From positions 682,001-746,000 of the forward strand of contig NZ_JAAMOW010000001.1 in assembly GCF_011067135.1 (NCBI RefSeq): DNA of 64,000 nucleotides. Reading direction: 5' to 3'. Positions 17,484-28,359 of this stretch are shown in pieces; within the stretch, counting starts at the first letter, position 1; every line of letters starts with the position of its first letter. Below the pieces are notes generated by a model. The model had not been told where the DNA came from, made no database searches, and saw only the letters and a list, made by a program, of their open reading frames with translations. A program made the position numbers and the translations under genes. This stretch comes from Solimonas terrae. Its GTDB lineage: Bacteria; Pseudomonadota; Gammaproteobacteria; Nevskiales; Nevskiaceae.

Positions 17484-18935
17484 CTAGTGCGGCTCGCGTT
17501 GTCCGCTTGCAGCCGGCGCCGATCGATCCGCGCCGGCTGCGACCGGCTCCTGCGGCGCCAGCTGCACGCGGTGCTGCGGAAACCGGCAGAAGAAGGTCGA
17601 GCCGACGCCGGGTTCGCTGTCGATTTCCAGACGCGAATCGAAGGCCTCCAGCGCATGCTTGACGATCGACAGGCCCAGACCGGTGCCGCCGGACGCGCGC
17701 GAACGGCCAACATCGACGCGATAGAACCGCTCGGTCAGGCGCGGAATGTCGTCGCTGGCGATGCCGATGCCGGTATCGGCAACGGAAAATTGCGCACCAC
17801 CATCGTCCAGCCGCTCCCAGCTGACGCGAATGACGCCACCGGCCGGCGTATAGCGCACGGCATTGGTCAGCAGATTGATGATGATGCTGTAGAACTCGGT
17901 TTCGCCGCCGATCAGCAAGGGCGCACTGTCGATGTTCTGTTCGAAACGATGCTGCGCCTTCGACACCGCCCGCGCCTCTTCGACTGCGCGGCCGATCAGC
18001 ATCGGTGCCTGCAGCAGCTCGTCGCGCATGCTGGCGCGGTCCGCTTCGAGCCGGGCCAGCTTGAGCATGTCGTTGACCAGTGCCTCCATGCGCAAGGCCT
18101 GATTGCGCATTTCGACGACCGGCGCATGCCAGGTCGCCAACGGCCCGCTGCCCTGCGCTTCCATGTCCATCAGATCGAGATAGCCACGCAACACCGTCAA
18201 GGGCGTGCGCAACTCGTGCGAGGCATTGGCGACGAAATCGCGGCGTGCGGCTTCCAGCTGCCGACGCTCGGAGACATCGCGGACGATCAGCAGTTTCTGG
18301 TCATTGCCGTACGGGATGATGCGCAGCGACAGCAGTCGCTTGCGGCTGATCGGCGACGGCGCCTCGGTTTCCTGCTCGAACACGCCGCGCTCGAAGAATT
18401 CGGTGAAGCTCGGGTGACGGATCAGATTGGGAATGCGGATGCCCAGATCCTGCGGCGCCCGCAGACCCAGCAGCCGCCGCGCCGCGGTGTTGAACCAGGA
18501 GATCTCGCCGCGGTCGCCAAGCACGACCGCACCGTCCGGCAAGGCGGCAGTCGAGGCCTGGAATTCGGCGAGCATCAGCGCCAGCCGCTTCTTGCGCTTG
18601 CGGTTCTTGCGCTGCAGGTCGATCAGCAGATCGAAGACCTCGCCCCAGATGCCGGTGGCATCGGGCAGGAAATAGCGCTTCGGAGCGAGCAGCCAGGCAC
18701 GCAGACGCACCAGCTGGCGCAACTGCAGGCAGACGAATACCAGCAGCGCGATCAGGCCGCCGAAGGCCGGATGGTGGAAGATCGCACCGACGATCAGGCC
18801 GGCGCCGACGACCAGACCGACGCGAATGAATGCGCGGCCGAGCAGTGCCAGATACGGTGACGGCGGCGAAGTCGGGGAATCCGGCACGGAGTCGTCCTGG
18901 AGTTCAGCCGACCGCACGCGGGCCGGCCTGGTCAT
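17484..18935 (-). CDS. phoR: Phosphate-regulon sensor histidine kinase PhoR
   Basis: A 483-residue membrane sensor kinase paired with PhoB. Two close transmembrane segments lie at about residues 35-75 with almost no periplasmic loop, as in PhoR. A PAS domain follows (LPDGAVVLGDRGEISWFN, about 132-150). Then come the H-box FVANASHELRTPLTVLRGYL with the phospho-accepting His, the N-box NLLTNAVRY, the G1 box DTGIGIASDDIPRLTERFYR and G2 GGTGLGLSIVKH. It starts 9 bp after phoB. It runs about 50 residues longer than E. coli PhoR, mostly in an extra N-terminal leader and a C-terminal tail. Confidence 0.94.
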   Translation of the reverse strand: MTRPARVRSAELQDDSVPDSPTSPPSPYLALLGRAFIRVGLVVGAGLIVGAIFHHPAFGGLIALLVFVCLQLRQLVRLRAWLLAPKRYFLPDATGIWGEVFDLLIDLQRKNRKRKKRLALMLAEFQASTAALPDGAVVLGDRGEISWFNTAARRLLGLRAPQDLGIRIPNLIRHPSFTEFFERGVFEQETEAPSPISRKRLLSLRIIPYGNDQKLLIVRDVSERRQLEAARRDFVANASHELRTPLTVLRGYLDLMDMEAQGSGPLATWHAPVVEMRNQALRMEALVNDMLKLARLEADRASMRDELLQAPMLIGRAVEEARAVSKAQHRFEQNIDSAPLLIGGETEFYSIIINLLTNAVRYTPAGGVIRVSWERLDDGGAQFSVADTGIGIASDDIPRLTERFYRVDVGRSRASGGTGLGLSIVKHALEAFDSRLEIDSEPGVGSTFFCRFPQHRVQLAPQEPVAAGADRSAPAASGQREPH

Positions 18936-18944
18936 TGCAGCGGC

Positions 18945-19637
18945 TCAGACCTTTTCTGAGAAACGGTAGCCGGAGCCGCGCACCGTCTGCACCATCTCAT
19001 CATAGCCGAACGGTTCCAGCGCCTTGCGCAGGCGACGGATGTGCACATCCACCGTGCGCTCCTCGACATAGACGTTCTGGCCCCAGACGCGATCGAGTAC
19101 CTGTTCCCGCGAGTAGACGCGTTCCGGATGGCTGATGAAGAAGTGCAGCAGCCGGTATTCGGTCGGACCGAGATGGATGGGCTGGCCCTGCGCGGTCACG
19201 CGCTGGCTCGCGGCATCGACTTCCAGACCGCTCGCCGACAGCTTTTCTTCTTCGCCGCCGGGCAGTGCGCGGCGCAGGACGGCCTGTATGCGTGCGATCA
19301 GTTCAGGATACGAAAACGGCTTCGACACATAATCGTCGCAGCCGATGTTCAACCCGCGCACCTTGTCCTCTTCCTCGACGCGAGCGGTGACCATGATCAC
19401 CGGAACATCGCGGGTCGTCGATTGTGCCTTCAGCTCGCGCGTCAGCTCGACGCCGGAAATGCCGGGCATCATCCAGTCCATCAGGATCAGGTCGGGACGC
19501 TCGTCGGCGATCCGCAGACGTGCCGCCTGGGCATCGCCGGCCTCGACCACCCGGAAGTGAGCGCGCGTCAGCGCAAATCGGAGCATCTCGCGAATCGGCG
19601 CCTCGTCATCGACGACCAGTATCAGTTTTCCCTGCAT
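18945..19637 (-). CDS. phoB: Phosphate-regulon response regulator PhoB
   Basis: A 230-residue OmpR-type response regulator. The receiver domain has VVDDE, the phosphorylation site in [13 protein letters not shown] and the switch Lys in [11 protein letters not shown]. The winged-helix DNA-binding domain includes [21 protein letters not shown] and [12 protein letters not shown]. The frame is open further upstream, but ATG at 19637 gives the family length and has GGAAGG nine bases before it. A three-repeat Pho box lies 35 bp upstream, so positive autoregulation under phosphate starvation is expected. Confidence 0.96.
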   Translation of the reverse strand: MQGKLILVVDDEAPIREMLRFALTRAHFRVVEAGDAQAARLRIADERPDLILMDWMMPGISGVELTRELKAQSTTRDVPVIMVTARVEEEDKVRGLNIGCDDYVSKPFSYPELIARIQAVLRRALPGGEEEKLSASGLEVDAASQRVTAQGQPIHLGPTEYRLLHFFISHPERVYSREQVLDRVWGQNVYVEERTVDVHIRRLRKALEPFGYDEMVQTVRGSGYRFSEKV

Positions 19638-19671
19638 GCCTAAGCCTTCCCTAATTCCATGACGGCAGCAT

Positions 19672-19700
19672 ATGAACGAACAGTGACGTTTCAATGACAG
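19672..19700 (-). promoter_or_regulatory. Pho box, three 11-bp repeats upstream of phoB
   Basis: On the minus strand the sequence reads CTGTCAT-TGAA-ACGTCAC-TGTT-CGTTCAT, three 7-bp half-sites on an 11-bp period. The first matches the PhoB half-site CTGTCAT exactly; the other two match five or six of seven. It lies 35 bp before the phoB start, the right place for an activator site in the phoBR promoter. Confidence 0.75.
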
Positions 19701-19753
19701 CCTTGGCAAGCGCTTGATTGAACTGCGCTATGGCGGGCATGAACGGAAATGCT

Positions 19754-20922
<1,169 letters not shown>

Positions 20923-20950
20923 GACCGCGATCCCCGGCGGACCGGGTCCG

Positions 20951-20984
20951 GGCTCCGCAACGACATCGCTGCGGAGCCTTTTTT
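20951..20984 (+). terminator. Rho-independent terminator of trxB
   Basis: A perfect 9-bp stem, GGCTCCGCA with TGCGGAGCC, closes a 10-nt loop and is followed by six T residues, 28 bp after the trxB stop. Confidence 0.92.
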
Positions 20985-21041
20985 GTACGCTGCGGTCGTG
21001 GCCGGCGATAATCGACCCATGCCAGCAGACCGTGAGCATTC

Positions 21042-21668
21042 GTGAGCGACACCGACAGCAAGATGCGCCTCTACCGCAGCCTGCCGTCACCGTACGCAAG
21101 GCGGGTACGCGTCGTCATCGACGAGCTGGGCCTGTCCGAACAGATCGAGGAGATCGACGTCGATCCCTATGACCCGCCAGCCGCCTTCCTTGAAATCAAT
21201 CCCTTGTCGAAGGTTCCGGTACTGGTCACCGAACAGGGCGAAGCGCTGCCCGATTCGAATCTGATCATCAGCTACCTGTTCACGCGCGGGCACGGGCTCG
21301 CGGCGCTGCCAAGCGGCGCCAAGCGCTGGGGCGCGCTGCGTCGGCAGTACCTTGGCGAAGGCATCATCGACGCCGCTGCCGCTTCGACCAACGAGAAGCG
21401 CCGACCGGAAGGCATCATCTATCAGGTCTTTCTCGATCGGCAGGCCGCCGCGATTCGCCGCGCCGTCGCCAGTCTCAATGGTGAAGTCGGCGAACTCCTG
21501 CAGGAAACGCCGACGACCGTCGAGATCACGGTCGGTTGCGCGCTTGGCTATCTCGATCTGCGCATGCCGTATCTGGAATGGCGGCGCGGGCACGACGCCC
21601 TTGGCGAATGGTATGCGCAGTTCGCCACGCGCCCGTCGATGCAGAAGACGGCACCGCAGGCGGCGTGA
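21042..21668 (+). CDS. Glutathione S-transferase family protein
   Basis: A 208-residue GST. The N-terminal thioredoxin-like domain begins MRLYRSLPSPYARRVRVVID, with the Ser-Pro-Tyr region that contacts glutathione, and continues to NPLSKVPVLVTEQGEALPDS (cis-Pro and the Asp-Ser that binds the gamma-glutamyl group). The all-helical C-terminal domain follows. Start is GTG 21042 or ATG 21063; the second matches the usual family start and neither has a clear ribosome site. A GATAAT -10-like hexamer is at 21007. The stop overlaps the next gene (GTGA). Confidence 0.88.
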   Translation: MSDTDSKMRLYRSLPSPYARRVRVVIDELGLSEQIEEIDVDPYDPPAAFLEINPLSKVPVLVTEQGEALPDSNLIISYLFTRGHGLAALPSGAKRWGALRRQYLGEGIIDAAAASTNEKRRPEGIIYQVFLDRQAAAIRRAVASLNGEVGELLQETPTTVEITVGCALGYLDLRMPYLEWRRGHDALGEWYAQFATRPSMQKTAPQAA

Positions 21669-22138
21669 AGCGCACAAAGTCCGGATCGGCTGTTCTTTGT
21701 GCGGCACTGCTGGTGTTGCTCTCGGCCTGTGCCGGCAACAGGCTCAAACCCGATCCGGAAAACGATGCGACGCGGCGCCAGATCGTGCTCGATGCCCTGG
21801 GTCAGGTCGGTCGTCCGTACCAGTACGGCGGCACCTCGCCGGACGGCTTCGACTGCAGCGGACTGGTGCAATACGTCTACGGTCTGGCAGGGATCAAACT
21901 GCCGCGCACGACGCGCGAGCAACATGCCTACGGTCTGGCGGTCGACATGGACGACGCCGAACCCGGTGACCTGCTGTTCTACAGCTTCGGCAATGGCGGC
22001 ATCGATCATGTCGCGATCTATCTCGGCGACGACGAGGCGGTCCATGCGCCGGCAGCCGGCCGCACCGTGATCGTTGCCGGGGTACACCTGAAATACTGGC
22101 AAAGCCATTTCGTCGATGCGCGCCGCGTGTTCCGCTGA
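21665..22138 (+). CDS. NlpC/P60-family (C40) peptidase lipoprotein
   Basis: A 157-residue cell-wall cysteine peptidase, probably a gamma-D-glutamyl-diaminopimelate endopeptidase on peptidoglycan. The signal ends in lipobox LLSAC. The catalytic Cys is in GFDCSGLVQYVY, the His in GGIDHVAIYLG and the polar third residue in VHAPAAG. The GTG start at 21665 overlaps the GST stop. A longer frame starts at 21536, but the lipoprotein signal shows the true beginning. The length is close to E. coli Spr/MepS and NlpC. Confidence 0.9.
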   Translation: MKRTKSGSAVLCAALLVLLSACAGNRLKPDPENDATRRQIVLDALGQVGRPYQYGGTSPDGFDCSGLVQYVYGLAGIKLPRTTREQHAYGLAVDMDDAEPGDLLFYSFGNGGIDHVAIYLGDDEAVHAPAAGRTVIVAGVHLKYWQSHFVDARRVFR

Positions 22139-22160
22139 CGCGCATCGACGAACAGCGATT

Positions 22161-24023
22161 TCAGATAATGATGCGGCTGGCTTCTGCCGCGACGCCGTCG
22201 AGCAGCAGCTTGTTCAGTGTCCGCACGAATCGCGCCGGATCGTCGAGCTGTCCGCCTTCGGCCAGCACGGCCTGGCCGAGCAGCAACTCACCGAGATCGG
22301 CGAAGCGCTCGTCGTTCGACGCAGCCCTGAGCTTCTCAACCAAGGCGTGCCCGGGATTGAGTTCGAGGATAGGCGCTGACGAGGGGGCGTTTTCTCCGGC
22401 GCGCTTGAGCATCTCCTCCAGACGCCGCGACAGCGCGTGCTCGCCGGCCACCAGACACGACGGCGACTCGGTCAGCCGCGACGACAGGCGCACCGATTCG
22501 ACGCGCTCACCCAGCACTTTCTGCAGGCGTTCGACAACATCCTTGAACTCGCCTTCGAGACGCGCCTTCTCCGGCGTCTCGATCTTGGCGTCGAGATCCC
22601 GGGACGCACGCGCGACCGATTCGAGCTTCTTGCCGCCGAAGCTCTGCAGGTGATTGACGACCCATTCGTCGATGCGGTCGGTCAGCAGCAGCACTTCGAA
22701 GTTGTGGGCACGGAAGCCTTCGAGGTGCGGGCTGCTGCGCGCCGCGGCCAGCGTGTCGGCGGTCAGATAATAGATGCCGTTCTGCTCGGCCGGCATGCGT
22801 GCGACGTAGGCCTCCAGCGTGACGTCGGCCTTGTCCGGCGCCGTCGTCGAGTGAAAGCGGCAGAGTCTGGCGATGCGCTCCTGATTGGCGTGGTCCTCGA
22901 CCAGACCTTCCTTGAGCACCGTGCCGAATACCTGCCAGAACTTCGCGTAGTCGTCGGGCTTGTTCGCCGCCATGTCGTCGAGCAGATCGAGCACGCGCTT
23001 GACCAGCGCATTGCGGATCTTCTCGACCGTGCGATTGCCCTGCAGGATCTCGCGCGAGACATTGAGCGGCAGGTCGGCAGTATCGACGACGCCACGCACG
23101 AAGCGCAGATACGACGGCAGCAGTTCGGCCGCCTTGTCCATGATGAAGACGCGCTTGACGTACAGCTGCACGCCGCGCGACTGCTCGCGGTCCCAGAGAT
23201 CGAACGGGGCGCGTGCCGGAATGTACAGCAGCGATGTGTATTCGAGCGTGCCTTCGACGCGGTGATGCGCATGCGCGAGCGGGGCTTCGTAATCGTGCGT
23301 CAGCTGCTCGTAGAACTTCGCGTAGTCCTCGTCTTTCAGCTCGGACTTCGGCCGCGTCCAGAACGCGCGCGCCTGGTTGATGGTCTCGGTCTCGTCCTTG
23401 TCGTTCTTCAGCTTGATCGGCAGGCTGATGTGGTCGGAATACTTGCGCACCAGATTCGACAGGCGCGCCGGTTCGAGGAATTCCCGGTCGTCCTCGCGCA
23501 GATGCAGGATCACTTCGGTGCCGCGGTCGAGCTTGAACGACGGCTCAATCGTGAACTCGCCCTGCCCGTCGGATTCCCAGCGCACGCCGTCGGCGTCGGT
23601 GCGCTTGCTCAGCACCGTGACCTTGTCGGCGACGATATAGGCCGAATAGAAGCCGACGCCGAACTGGCCGATCAGCTGCGAATCCTTCTTCTGGTCGCCG
23701 GACAGCGATTCGATGAACTTGCGCGTGCCTGAGCGCGCGATCGTGCCGAGATTGTCGATCACCTCGTCGTGCGACATGCCGACGCCGTTGTCCCTGATCG
23801 TCAGCGTGCCGGCGGCGGCGTCCGGAATCAGCTCGACATGCAACTCGTCGCCGCCGATCAGCTCCGGTTTTGCGATCGCCTCGAAGCGCAGCTTGTCGCA
23901 GGCGTCCGATGCATTCGAAATCAATTCGCGCAGGAAGATTTCCTTGTTCGAATACAGCGAATGGATCATCAGGTGCAGCAGATGCCGCACTTCGGCCTGG
24001 AACTCACGCTTTTCGACAGCCAT
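22161..24023 (-). CDS. htpG: Molecular chaperone HtpG (Hsp90)
   Basis: The 620-residue bacterial Hsp90. The N-terminal ATP-binding domain has [25 protein letters not shown] and [18 protein letters not shown]. The middle and dimerisation domains are complete. It is preceded by a good ribosome site (GAGGAG) and a sigma32-like promoter at 24057-24085, so it should be heat-induced. It converges on the NlpC/P60 gene. Confidence 0.97.
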   Translation of the reverse strand: MAVEKREFQAEVRHLLHLMIHSLYSNKEIFLRELISNASDACDKLRFEAIAKPELIGGDELHVELIPDAAAGTLTIRDNGVGMSHDEVIDNLGTIARSGTRKFIESLSGDQKKDSQLIGQFGVGFYSAYIVADKVTVLSKRTDADGVRWESDGQGEFTIEPSFKLDRGTEVILHLREDDREFLEPARLSNLVRKYSDHISLPIKLKNDKDETETINQARAFWTRPKSELKDEDYAKFYEQLTHDYEAPLAHAHHRVEGTLEYTSLLYIPARAPFDLWDREQSRGVQLYVKRVFIMDKAAELLPSYLRFVRGVVDTADLPLNVSREILQGNRTVEKIRNALVKRVLDLLDDMAANKPDDYAKFWQVFGTVLKEGLVEDHANQERIARLCRFHSTTAPDKADVTLEAYVARMPAEQNGIYYLTADTLAAARSSPHLEGFRAHNFEVLLLTDRIDEWVVNHLQSFGGKKLESVARASRDLDAKIETPEKARLEGEFKDVVERLQKVLGERVESVRLSSRLTESPSCLVAGEHALSRRLEEMLKRAGENAPSSAPILELNPGHALVEKLRAASNDERFADLGELLLGQAVLAEGGQLDDPARFVRTLNKLLLDGVAAEASRIII

Positions 24024-24056
24024 CGGCTGGGGACTCCTCTATGTGTGGAGCCGGCG

Positions 24057-24085
24057 TTTTAGGGCCGGCAGCGACAGATTTCAAG
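24057..24085 (-). promoter_or_regulatory. Candidate sigma32 heat-shock promoter for htpG
   Basis: On the minus strand CTTGAAA is followed after 14 bp by CCCTAAAA. The first is an exact match to the sigma32 -35 element; the second is close to the -10 CCCCATWT. It ends about 33 bp before the htpG start codon. Confidence 0.65.
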
Positions 24086-24108
24086 CCCCGGCAACCGTGG
24101 CGGCCCCT

Positions 24109-25260
24109 TCAGTCCAGCGTGCGCCGATAAAACCGCATCGCCACCAGCATCACGACCAGCGTGAACACGCCCATCGGCCAGATGTTCGGCCACAGGTCGA
24201 TCCAGCCATTGCCCTTGAGGATGATGCCGCGGATCAGGCGATTGAAGTAGGTCAGCGGCAGCACGCTGGCAATCCACCGCGCCCAGACCGGCATGCCCGC
24301 GAACGGGAACATGAACCCGGACAACAGGATGTTCGGCAGGAAATAGAACATCGTCATCTGCATCGCCTGCAGCTGATTCCTGGCGATCGACGACAGCGTG
24401 ATGCCGACGGTCAGGTTGGCGGCGATCAGCAGCAGCGCCGCCAGGTAGATCGCGACCACGCTGCCGGCAAACGGGACGCCGAACACCCAGCGCGAGGCCA
24501 GCAGGATGATGGTGGCCTGGATCAGGCCGATCGCGATGTACGGCACCAGCTTGCCGGTGGTCACCTCGATCGGCCGTACCGGCGTCGCCAGCAGGTTTTC
24601 CATCGTGCCGCGCTCGCGCTCGCGCGTCATCGCCAGGCCGGTCATCATCACCAGCGTCATCGTCAGGATCACGCCCATCAGGCCGGGAATGATGTTGTAC
24701 TGGGTGATGCCCTCCGGATTGTAGAGCCGATGGACGCGCACCTCGAACGGCGGGTCGGCCGGCATCAGATGTGCGAGCGGTCCGCGCAGGTCCTTGCTCG
24801 CGACGCTGCTCACCAGCTGCGCGGCGGCCGACAGCGCCATGCCGGTGGCGGTCGGATCGGTGGCGTCCGCCTCCAGCAGCACCGCCGGCTTTTCGCCGCG
24901 CACGAGCTGTTTGGTGAAATCGGCGGGAATGTTCAGCACGAACTGCGCGCGGCCCTGCGCAAGCGCCGCGCGGCCGGCATTCTCGTCATGCAGTTCCTCG
25001 ACGATGTCGAAGTAGTCCGAGTTGCGCATCGCCGCCATCAGGCTGCGCGTGAACTCGCTGTGCTCCGCGACGATCACCGCGGTCGGCAGGTGTCGCGGAT
25101 CGGAGTTGATGGCAAAGCCGAACAGGGCCAGCTGCACGATCGGGATACCGACGATCATGCCGAAGGTCACGCGGTCGCGGCGCAGTTGCAGGAATTCCTT
25201 GCGCACGATGCCCCACCAGCGCGACCACGAGAACCACGCGAAGGGGCGCGCCGCGTTCAC
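24109..25260 (-). CDS. ABC-2 type transporter permease (YbhS/YbhR-like)
   Basis: A 383-residue inner-membrane permease. One helix lies at the N-terminus (FGMIVGIPIVQLALFGFAI), then a large extracytoplasmic domain of about 130 residues, then five C-terminal helices (for example GLMGVILTMTLVMMTGLAMT and the motif RERERGTMENLLATPV). That motif is the ABC-2/YhhJ family signature. It overlaps the ATPase gene by 4 bp. E. coli YbhGFSR has two permeases, while only one is present here, so it may act as a homodimer. Confidence 0.9.
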   Translation of the reverse strand: MNAARPFAWFSWSRWWGIVRKEFLQLRRDRVTFGMIVGIPIVQLALFGFAINSDPRHLPTAVIVAEHSEFTRSLMAAMRNSDYFDIVEELHDENAGRAALAQGRAQFVLNIPADFTKQLVRGEKPAVLLEADATDPTATGMALSAAAQLVSSVASKDLRGPLAHLMPADPPFEVRVHRLYNPEGITQYNIIPGLMGVILTMTLVMMTGLAMTRERERGTMENLLATPVRPIEVTTGKLVPYIAIGLIQATIILLASRWVFGVPFAGSVVAIYLAALLLIAANLTVGITLSSIARNQLQAMQMTMFYFLPNILLSGFMFPFAGMPVWARWIASVLPLTYFNRLIRGIILKGNGWIDLWPNIWPMGVFTLVVMLVAMRFYRRTLD

Positions 25261-26204
25261 GACGTGCCCGCGTAGTTGTCGGTCGAACGCTTCATCAGAT
25301 GGATGAAGACGTCTTCGAGGCTGGTGTCGATGTGCTCGATGCGCAGACCCTCGCCCGCCACGCGTCGCAGGCTGGCTTCCAGCTGCGCGGCGTCGCTGCC
25401 GGTGACATGCAGCAGCGAGCCGAAGGCCACGGTCTGCTCGACACCCGCTTGTCCGCGCAGGCGCTCGGACAGTGCGGCAAGCTCGTGGCCGTGCACGGCA
25501 AACGTCGTCAGATGCTGCGCGGCGACCACTTCGTCAGCCGTGCCCTGCACCAGCAGCTTGCCGTAGGCGATATAGGCCAGCTTGTGGCAGCGCTCGGCCT
25601 CGTCCATGTAGTGGGTGCTGACCAGCACCGAGATTCCGTCGGCGGCGAGTCGGTGCAATTCCTCCCAGAAATCGCGACGCGCGGTCGGATCGACGCCGGC
25701 GGTCGGCTCATCGAGCAGCAGCAGCTGCGGCTTGTGCAGCATGCAGGCGGCGAGCGCGAGCCGCTGCTTCCAGCCGCCGGACAAGGCGCCGGTCAGCTGA
25801 TCGGCGCGCGATGCCAGACCGAGTCGCTCAAGTGCCTCGTCGACCACCTGCTGGCGATCCTTCATCTCGTACAGGCGCGCGACGAAATCGAGGTTCTCGC
25901 GAATCGTCAGATCTTCCCAATACGAGAATCGTTGCGTCATGTAGCCGACGCGGCGCTTGATCTGCTCGGTTTCGCGCAGGATGTCGTAGCCCAGGCACCG
26001 CCCGCTGCCGGAATCCGGCGTCAGCAGGCCGCACATCAGGCGGATCGAGGTGGTCTTGCCGCTGCCGTTCGGTCCGAGAAAACCGAAAATCTCGCCTTTT
26101 CGCACCTGCATCGACAGATCGTTGACGACGTGCTTGTCGCCGAAGTGCTTGTTGAGTCCCTGCACGTCGATCGTCAGTACATCGGCGTCCGCCGCGTCGC
26201 TCAT
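25257..26204 (-). CDS. ABC transporter ATP-binding protein (YbhF-like)
   Basis: A 315-residue ATPase of the drug-export ABC class. It has Walker A GPNGSGKTTS, the signature LSGGWKQRLALAA and Walker B with catalytic Glu, LLLDEPTAGVDP, then the switch His in VSTHYMDEAE. The C-terminal 80 residues are a short regulatory extension. E. coli YbhF is a double ATPase of 578 residues, so this single-domain form should dimerise. It overlaps both neighbours by 4 bp. Confidence 0.94.
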   Translation of the reverse strand: MSDAADADVLTIDVQGLNKHFGDKHVVNDLSMQVRKGEIFGFLGPNGSGKTTSIRLMCGLLTPDSGSGRCLGYDILRETEQIKRRVGYMTQRFSYWEDLTIRENLDFVARLYEMKDRQQVVDEALERLGLASRADQLTGALSGGWKQRLALAACMLHKPQLLLLDEPTAGVDPTARRDFWEELHRLAADGISVLVSTHYMDEAERCHKLAYIAYGKLLVQGTADEVVAAQHLTTFAVHGHELAALSERLRGQAGVEQTVAFGSLLHVTGSDAAQLEASLRRVAGEGLRIEHIDTSLEDVFIHLMKRSTDNYAGTS

Positions 26205-27145
26205 TTCAGACTCACGGCAACCGGCTGGCCGGGGTGCAGGGTGGCCGCGTCGGCCGCCGCCGGCCAGGCCTCGACCATGAACACCAGCTTGTCACGCGCG
26301 TCATTGCTGTAGATGACCGGCGGCGTGAACTCGGCCTGATTCGAGACATAGCGGACAGTGGCCGCGACATCGTGCGCACAAGCGTCGCAATGCAACGTCA
26401 CCGCCTGACCGGTGCGCAGGCTGCCGACCACGGTTTCGGGGACGAAGAAACGGATCTTGATGTTGGCGGGCGGCAGCAGGCGCACGACCGGATTGCCGGC
26501 CGCCACCCACTCGCCGACGCGATACATCGTTTCGTAGACCAGCCCCGCCTGCCCGGCCTTGATCGATTTTTCGGACAGTCGCCAGTCCGCCTGCGCAAGC
26601 GCGTCCCGGGCGGCATCGGCCTGGGCCGCAAGCGCGGCCAGTTGCTGCGCGCGGCCCGGCAACGCCGCGACGCTCAGCTGGTTGCGCAATTCGTCGACCC
26701 GCGCGCGGCTCGCGTCGGCCTGCGCGCGGCTGTTGTCGAGCTGCGCCTGCGACACGGCATGGATGTCGAACTGCGCCTGATCGCGACGCAGCTGCTCGGC
26801 GGCGTTGCGATCGGCCGCCTCGGCCTGTGCGAGTTGTGCGCGCACGACCGCAATTTCCGGTGGACGCTTGCCGGTTTGCAGATCGGCGTACTGCGCCTCG
26901 GCGGCATGCAGCTGCTGTGTCGCCTGTTGCTGCGCGGCTTGCTCAAGCGTCGCTTCGAGCGCGAACAGGGGCGCGCCGCGCGCCACGCTGTCGCCACGCG
27001 CCACCGCCAAATTCTGCAGGCGCCCGGCTTGCGACGAGGCGACATAGACGAATTCGCCCTCGACATAGCCCTGATACTGGTCCGCATCGCGGCCGCTGCA
27101 GGCGGCGAGCAGGCCAATCGCCAGCAGCATCGGAAATCTAGGCAT
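26201..27145 (-). CDS. HlyD-family membrane fusion lipoprotein (YbhG-like)
   Basis: A 314-residue periplasmic adaptor. The start at 27145 gives a signal with lipobox LLAAC; GGAG lies about seven bases before it. An apparent longer start at 27238 lies inside the TetR gene. A barrel-sandwich half-motif (QGYVEGEFVYVASSQAGRL), a long Ala/Gln-rich coiled coil (about residues 60-190) and a second half ending in HPGQPVAVSL follow. It would connect the ABC permease to an outer-membrane channel encoded elsewhere. It overlaps tetR by 8 bp. Confidence 0.92.
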   Translation of the reverse strand: MPRFPMLLAIGLLAACSGRDADQYQGYVEGEFVYVASSQAGRLQNLAVARGDSVARGAPLFALEATLEQAAQQQATQQLHAAEAQYADLQTGKRPPEIAVVRAQLAQAEAADRNAAEQLRRDQAQFDIHAVSQAQLDNSRAQADASRARVDELRNQLSVAALPGRAQQLAALAAQADAARDALAQADWRLSEKSIKAGQAGLVYETMYRVGEWVAAGNPVVRLLPPANIKIRFFVPETVVGSLRTGQAVTLHCDACAHDVAATVRYVSNQAEFTPPVIYSNDARDKLVFMVEAWPAAADAATLHPGQPVAVSLK

Positions 27146-27833
27146 CGGGCGTCTCCAGGCGCCGACGCTGAGCCTGCAGCGCCGCGAACGAGAACTGCGT
27201 GATATGGGCCGACAGCTGCTCAAGCGCATCGTCGGCATAGGTTTGCGGCGCCAGGGTCTGCACCAGCGGGCGGGCGAACAGATAGAACATGCACTGGCTG
27301 ACGATGCTGAAGCTGCAGCGCGTCACCGTTTCCGCCGGCGCCTGCTCGCCAAGCAGACCGGCGACGACCGCCGACAGCTGGCGGAACTGCGGCGCGATCA
27401 GATCCTCGATCAGGGTGGTCAACGCCGGCGTCGGCACCGCGAACTCGCGCATCAGCAACTTCGGCACCACGCCACGCTGGTCATCGGCAAGGAAGCGGCT
27501 GAGCAGCATGTCGATCGCCGTGCGCAGCCCGGCTTCGCCACTGGTGGCCACCGTCGGGTCCGGCAACGGATAGCGTTCGATGCGCTCGCCCGCGTGCTGG
27601 CGCAACACGGCCACGTAAAGCGCCTGCTTGCCGCCGAAGTGGTAGTTGATGGCCGCGACATTGGCACTGGCACGATCGGCGATATCGCGTACACGGGCCA
27701 GTTCGTAACCCTGTTCGACGAACACGGCGGTTGCCGCCTGCAACAAGGCACCGCGAGTCACGGTGCCGGCCCGATCACCGGGATCGGCGGGCTTTCCTGT
27801 CGCGCGTGACGTTCCGGACGATACGGTCGGCAT
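27138..27833 (-). CDS. TetR-family regulator, CecR-like
   Basis: A 231-residue TetR-type repressor heading the export operon. The helix-turn-helix spans roughly residues 45-65 (VRDIADRASANVAAINYHFG). The C-terminal domain has the helical pattern of CecR/YbiH, the regulator upstream of ybhGFSR in E. coli, where it responds to cefoperazone and chloramphenicol sensitivity. The same order here suggests self-regulated expression of a drug or lipid exporter. A dyad-rich AT patch immediately upstream is the likely operator. Confidence 0.88.
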   Translation of the reverse strand: MPTVSSGTSRATGKPADPGDRAGTVTRGALLQAATAVFVEQGYELARVRDIADRASANVAAINYHFGGKQALYVAVLRQHAGERIERYPLPDPTVATSGEAGLRTAIDMLLSRFLADDQRGVVPKLLMREFAVPTPALTTLIEDLIAPQFRQLSAVVAGLLGEQAPAETVTRCSFSIVSQCMFYLFARPLVQTLAPQTYADDALEQLSAHITQFSFAALQAQRRRLETPDA

Positions 27834-27845
27834 GTGTGAAACGAA

Positions 27846-27863
27846 TGTTTAAAACACTTGTTT
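27846..27863 (-). promoter_or_regulatory. Candidate operator of the TetR/ABC export operon
   Basis: Two overlapping dyads share one arm: TGTTT-A-AAACA (27846-27856) and AAACA-CT-TGTTT (27852-27863). They lie 13-30 bp before the tetR start in an otherwise GC-rich region. Binding by the TetR protein is inference. Confidence 0.5.
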
Positions 27864-27904
27864 AATATCGCCGCCGCAACGGCGACCGTCAAGCCGCAGA
27901 ACGC

Positions 27905-27939
27905 AAAAAACCACGGCGGACCGGAGGTCCGCCGTGGTT
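27905..27939 (-). terminator. Rho-independent terminator after rplS
   Basis: Read on the minus strand, a 12-bp perfect stem (CCACGGCGGACC with GGTCCGCCGTGG, extendable by A-T pairs) closes a 3-nt loop and runs into six T residues. It ends the rpsP-rimM-trmD-rplS transcript. Confidence 0.93.
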
Positions 27940-27984
27940 GTCGAACACTGGCAACGATGCCGGCACGAGGCCGGCACAGCGTGC

Positions 27985-28347
<363 letters not shown>

Positions 28348-28359
28348 CTTCCGTTAAAC

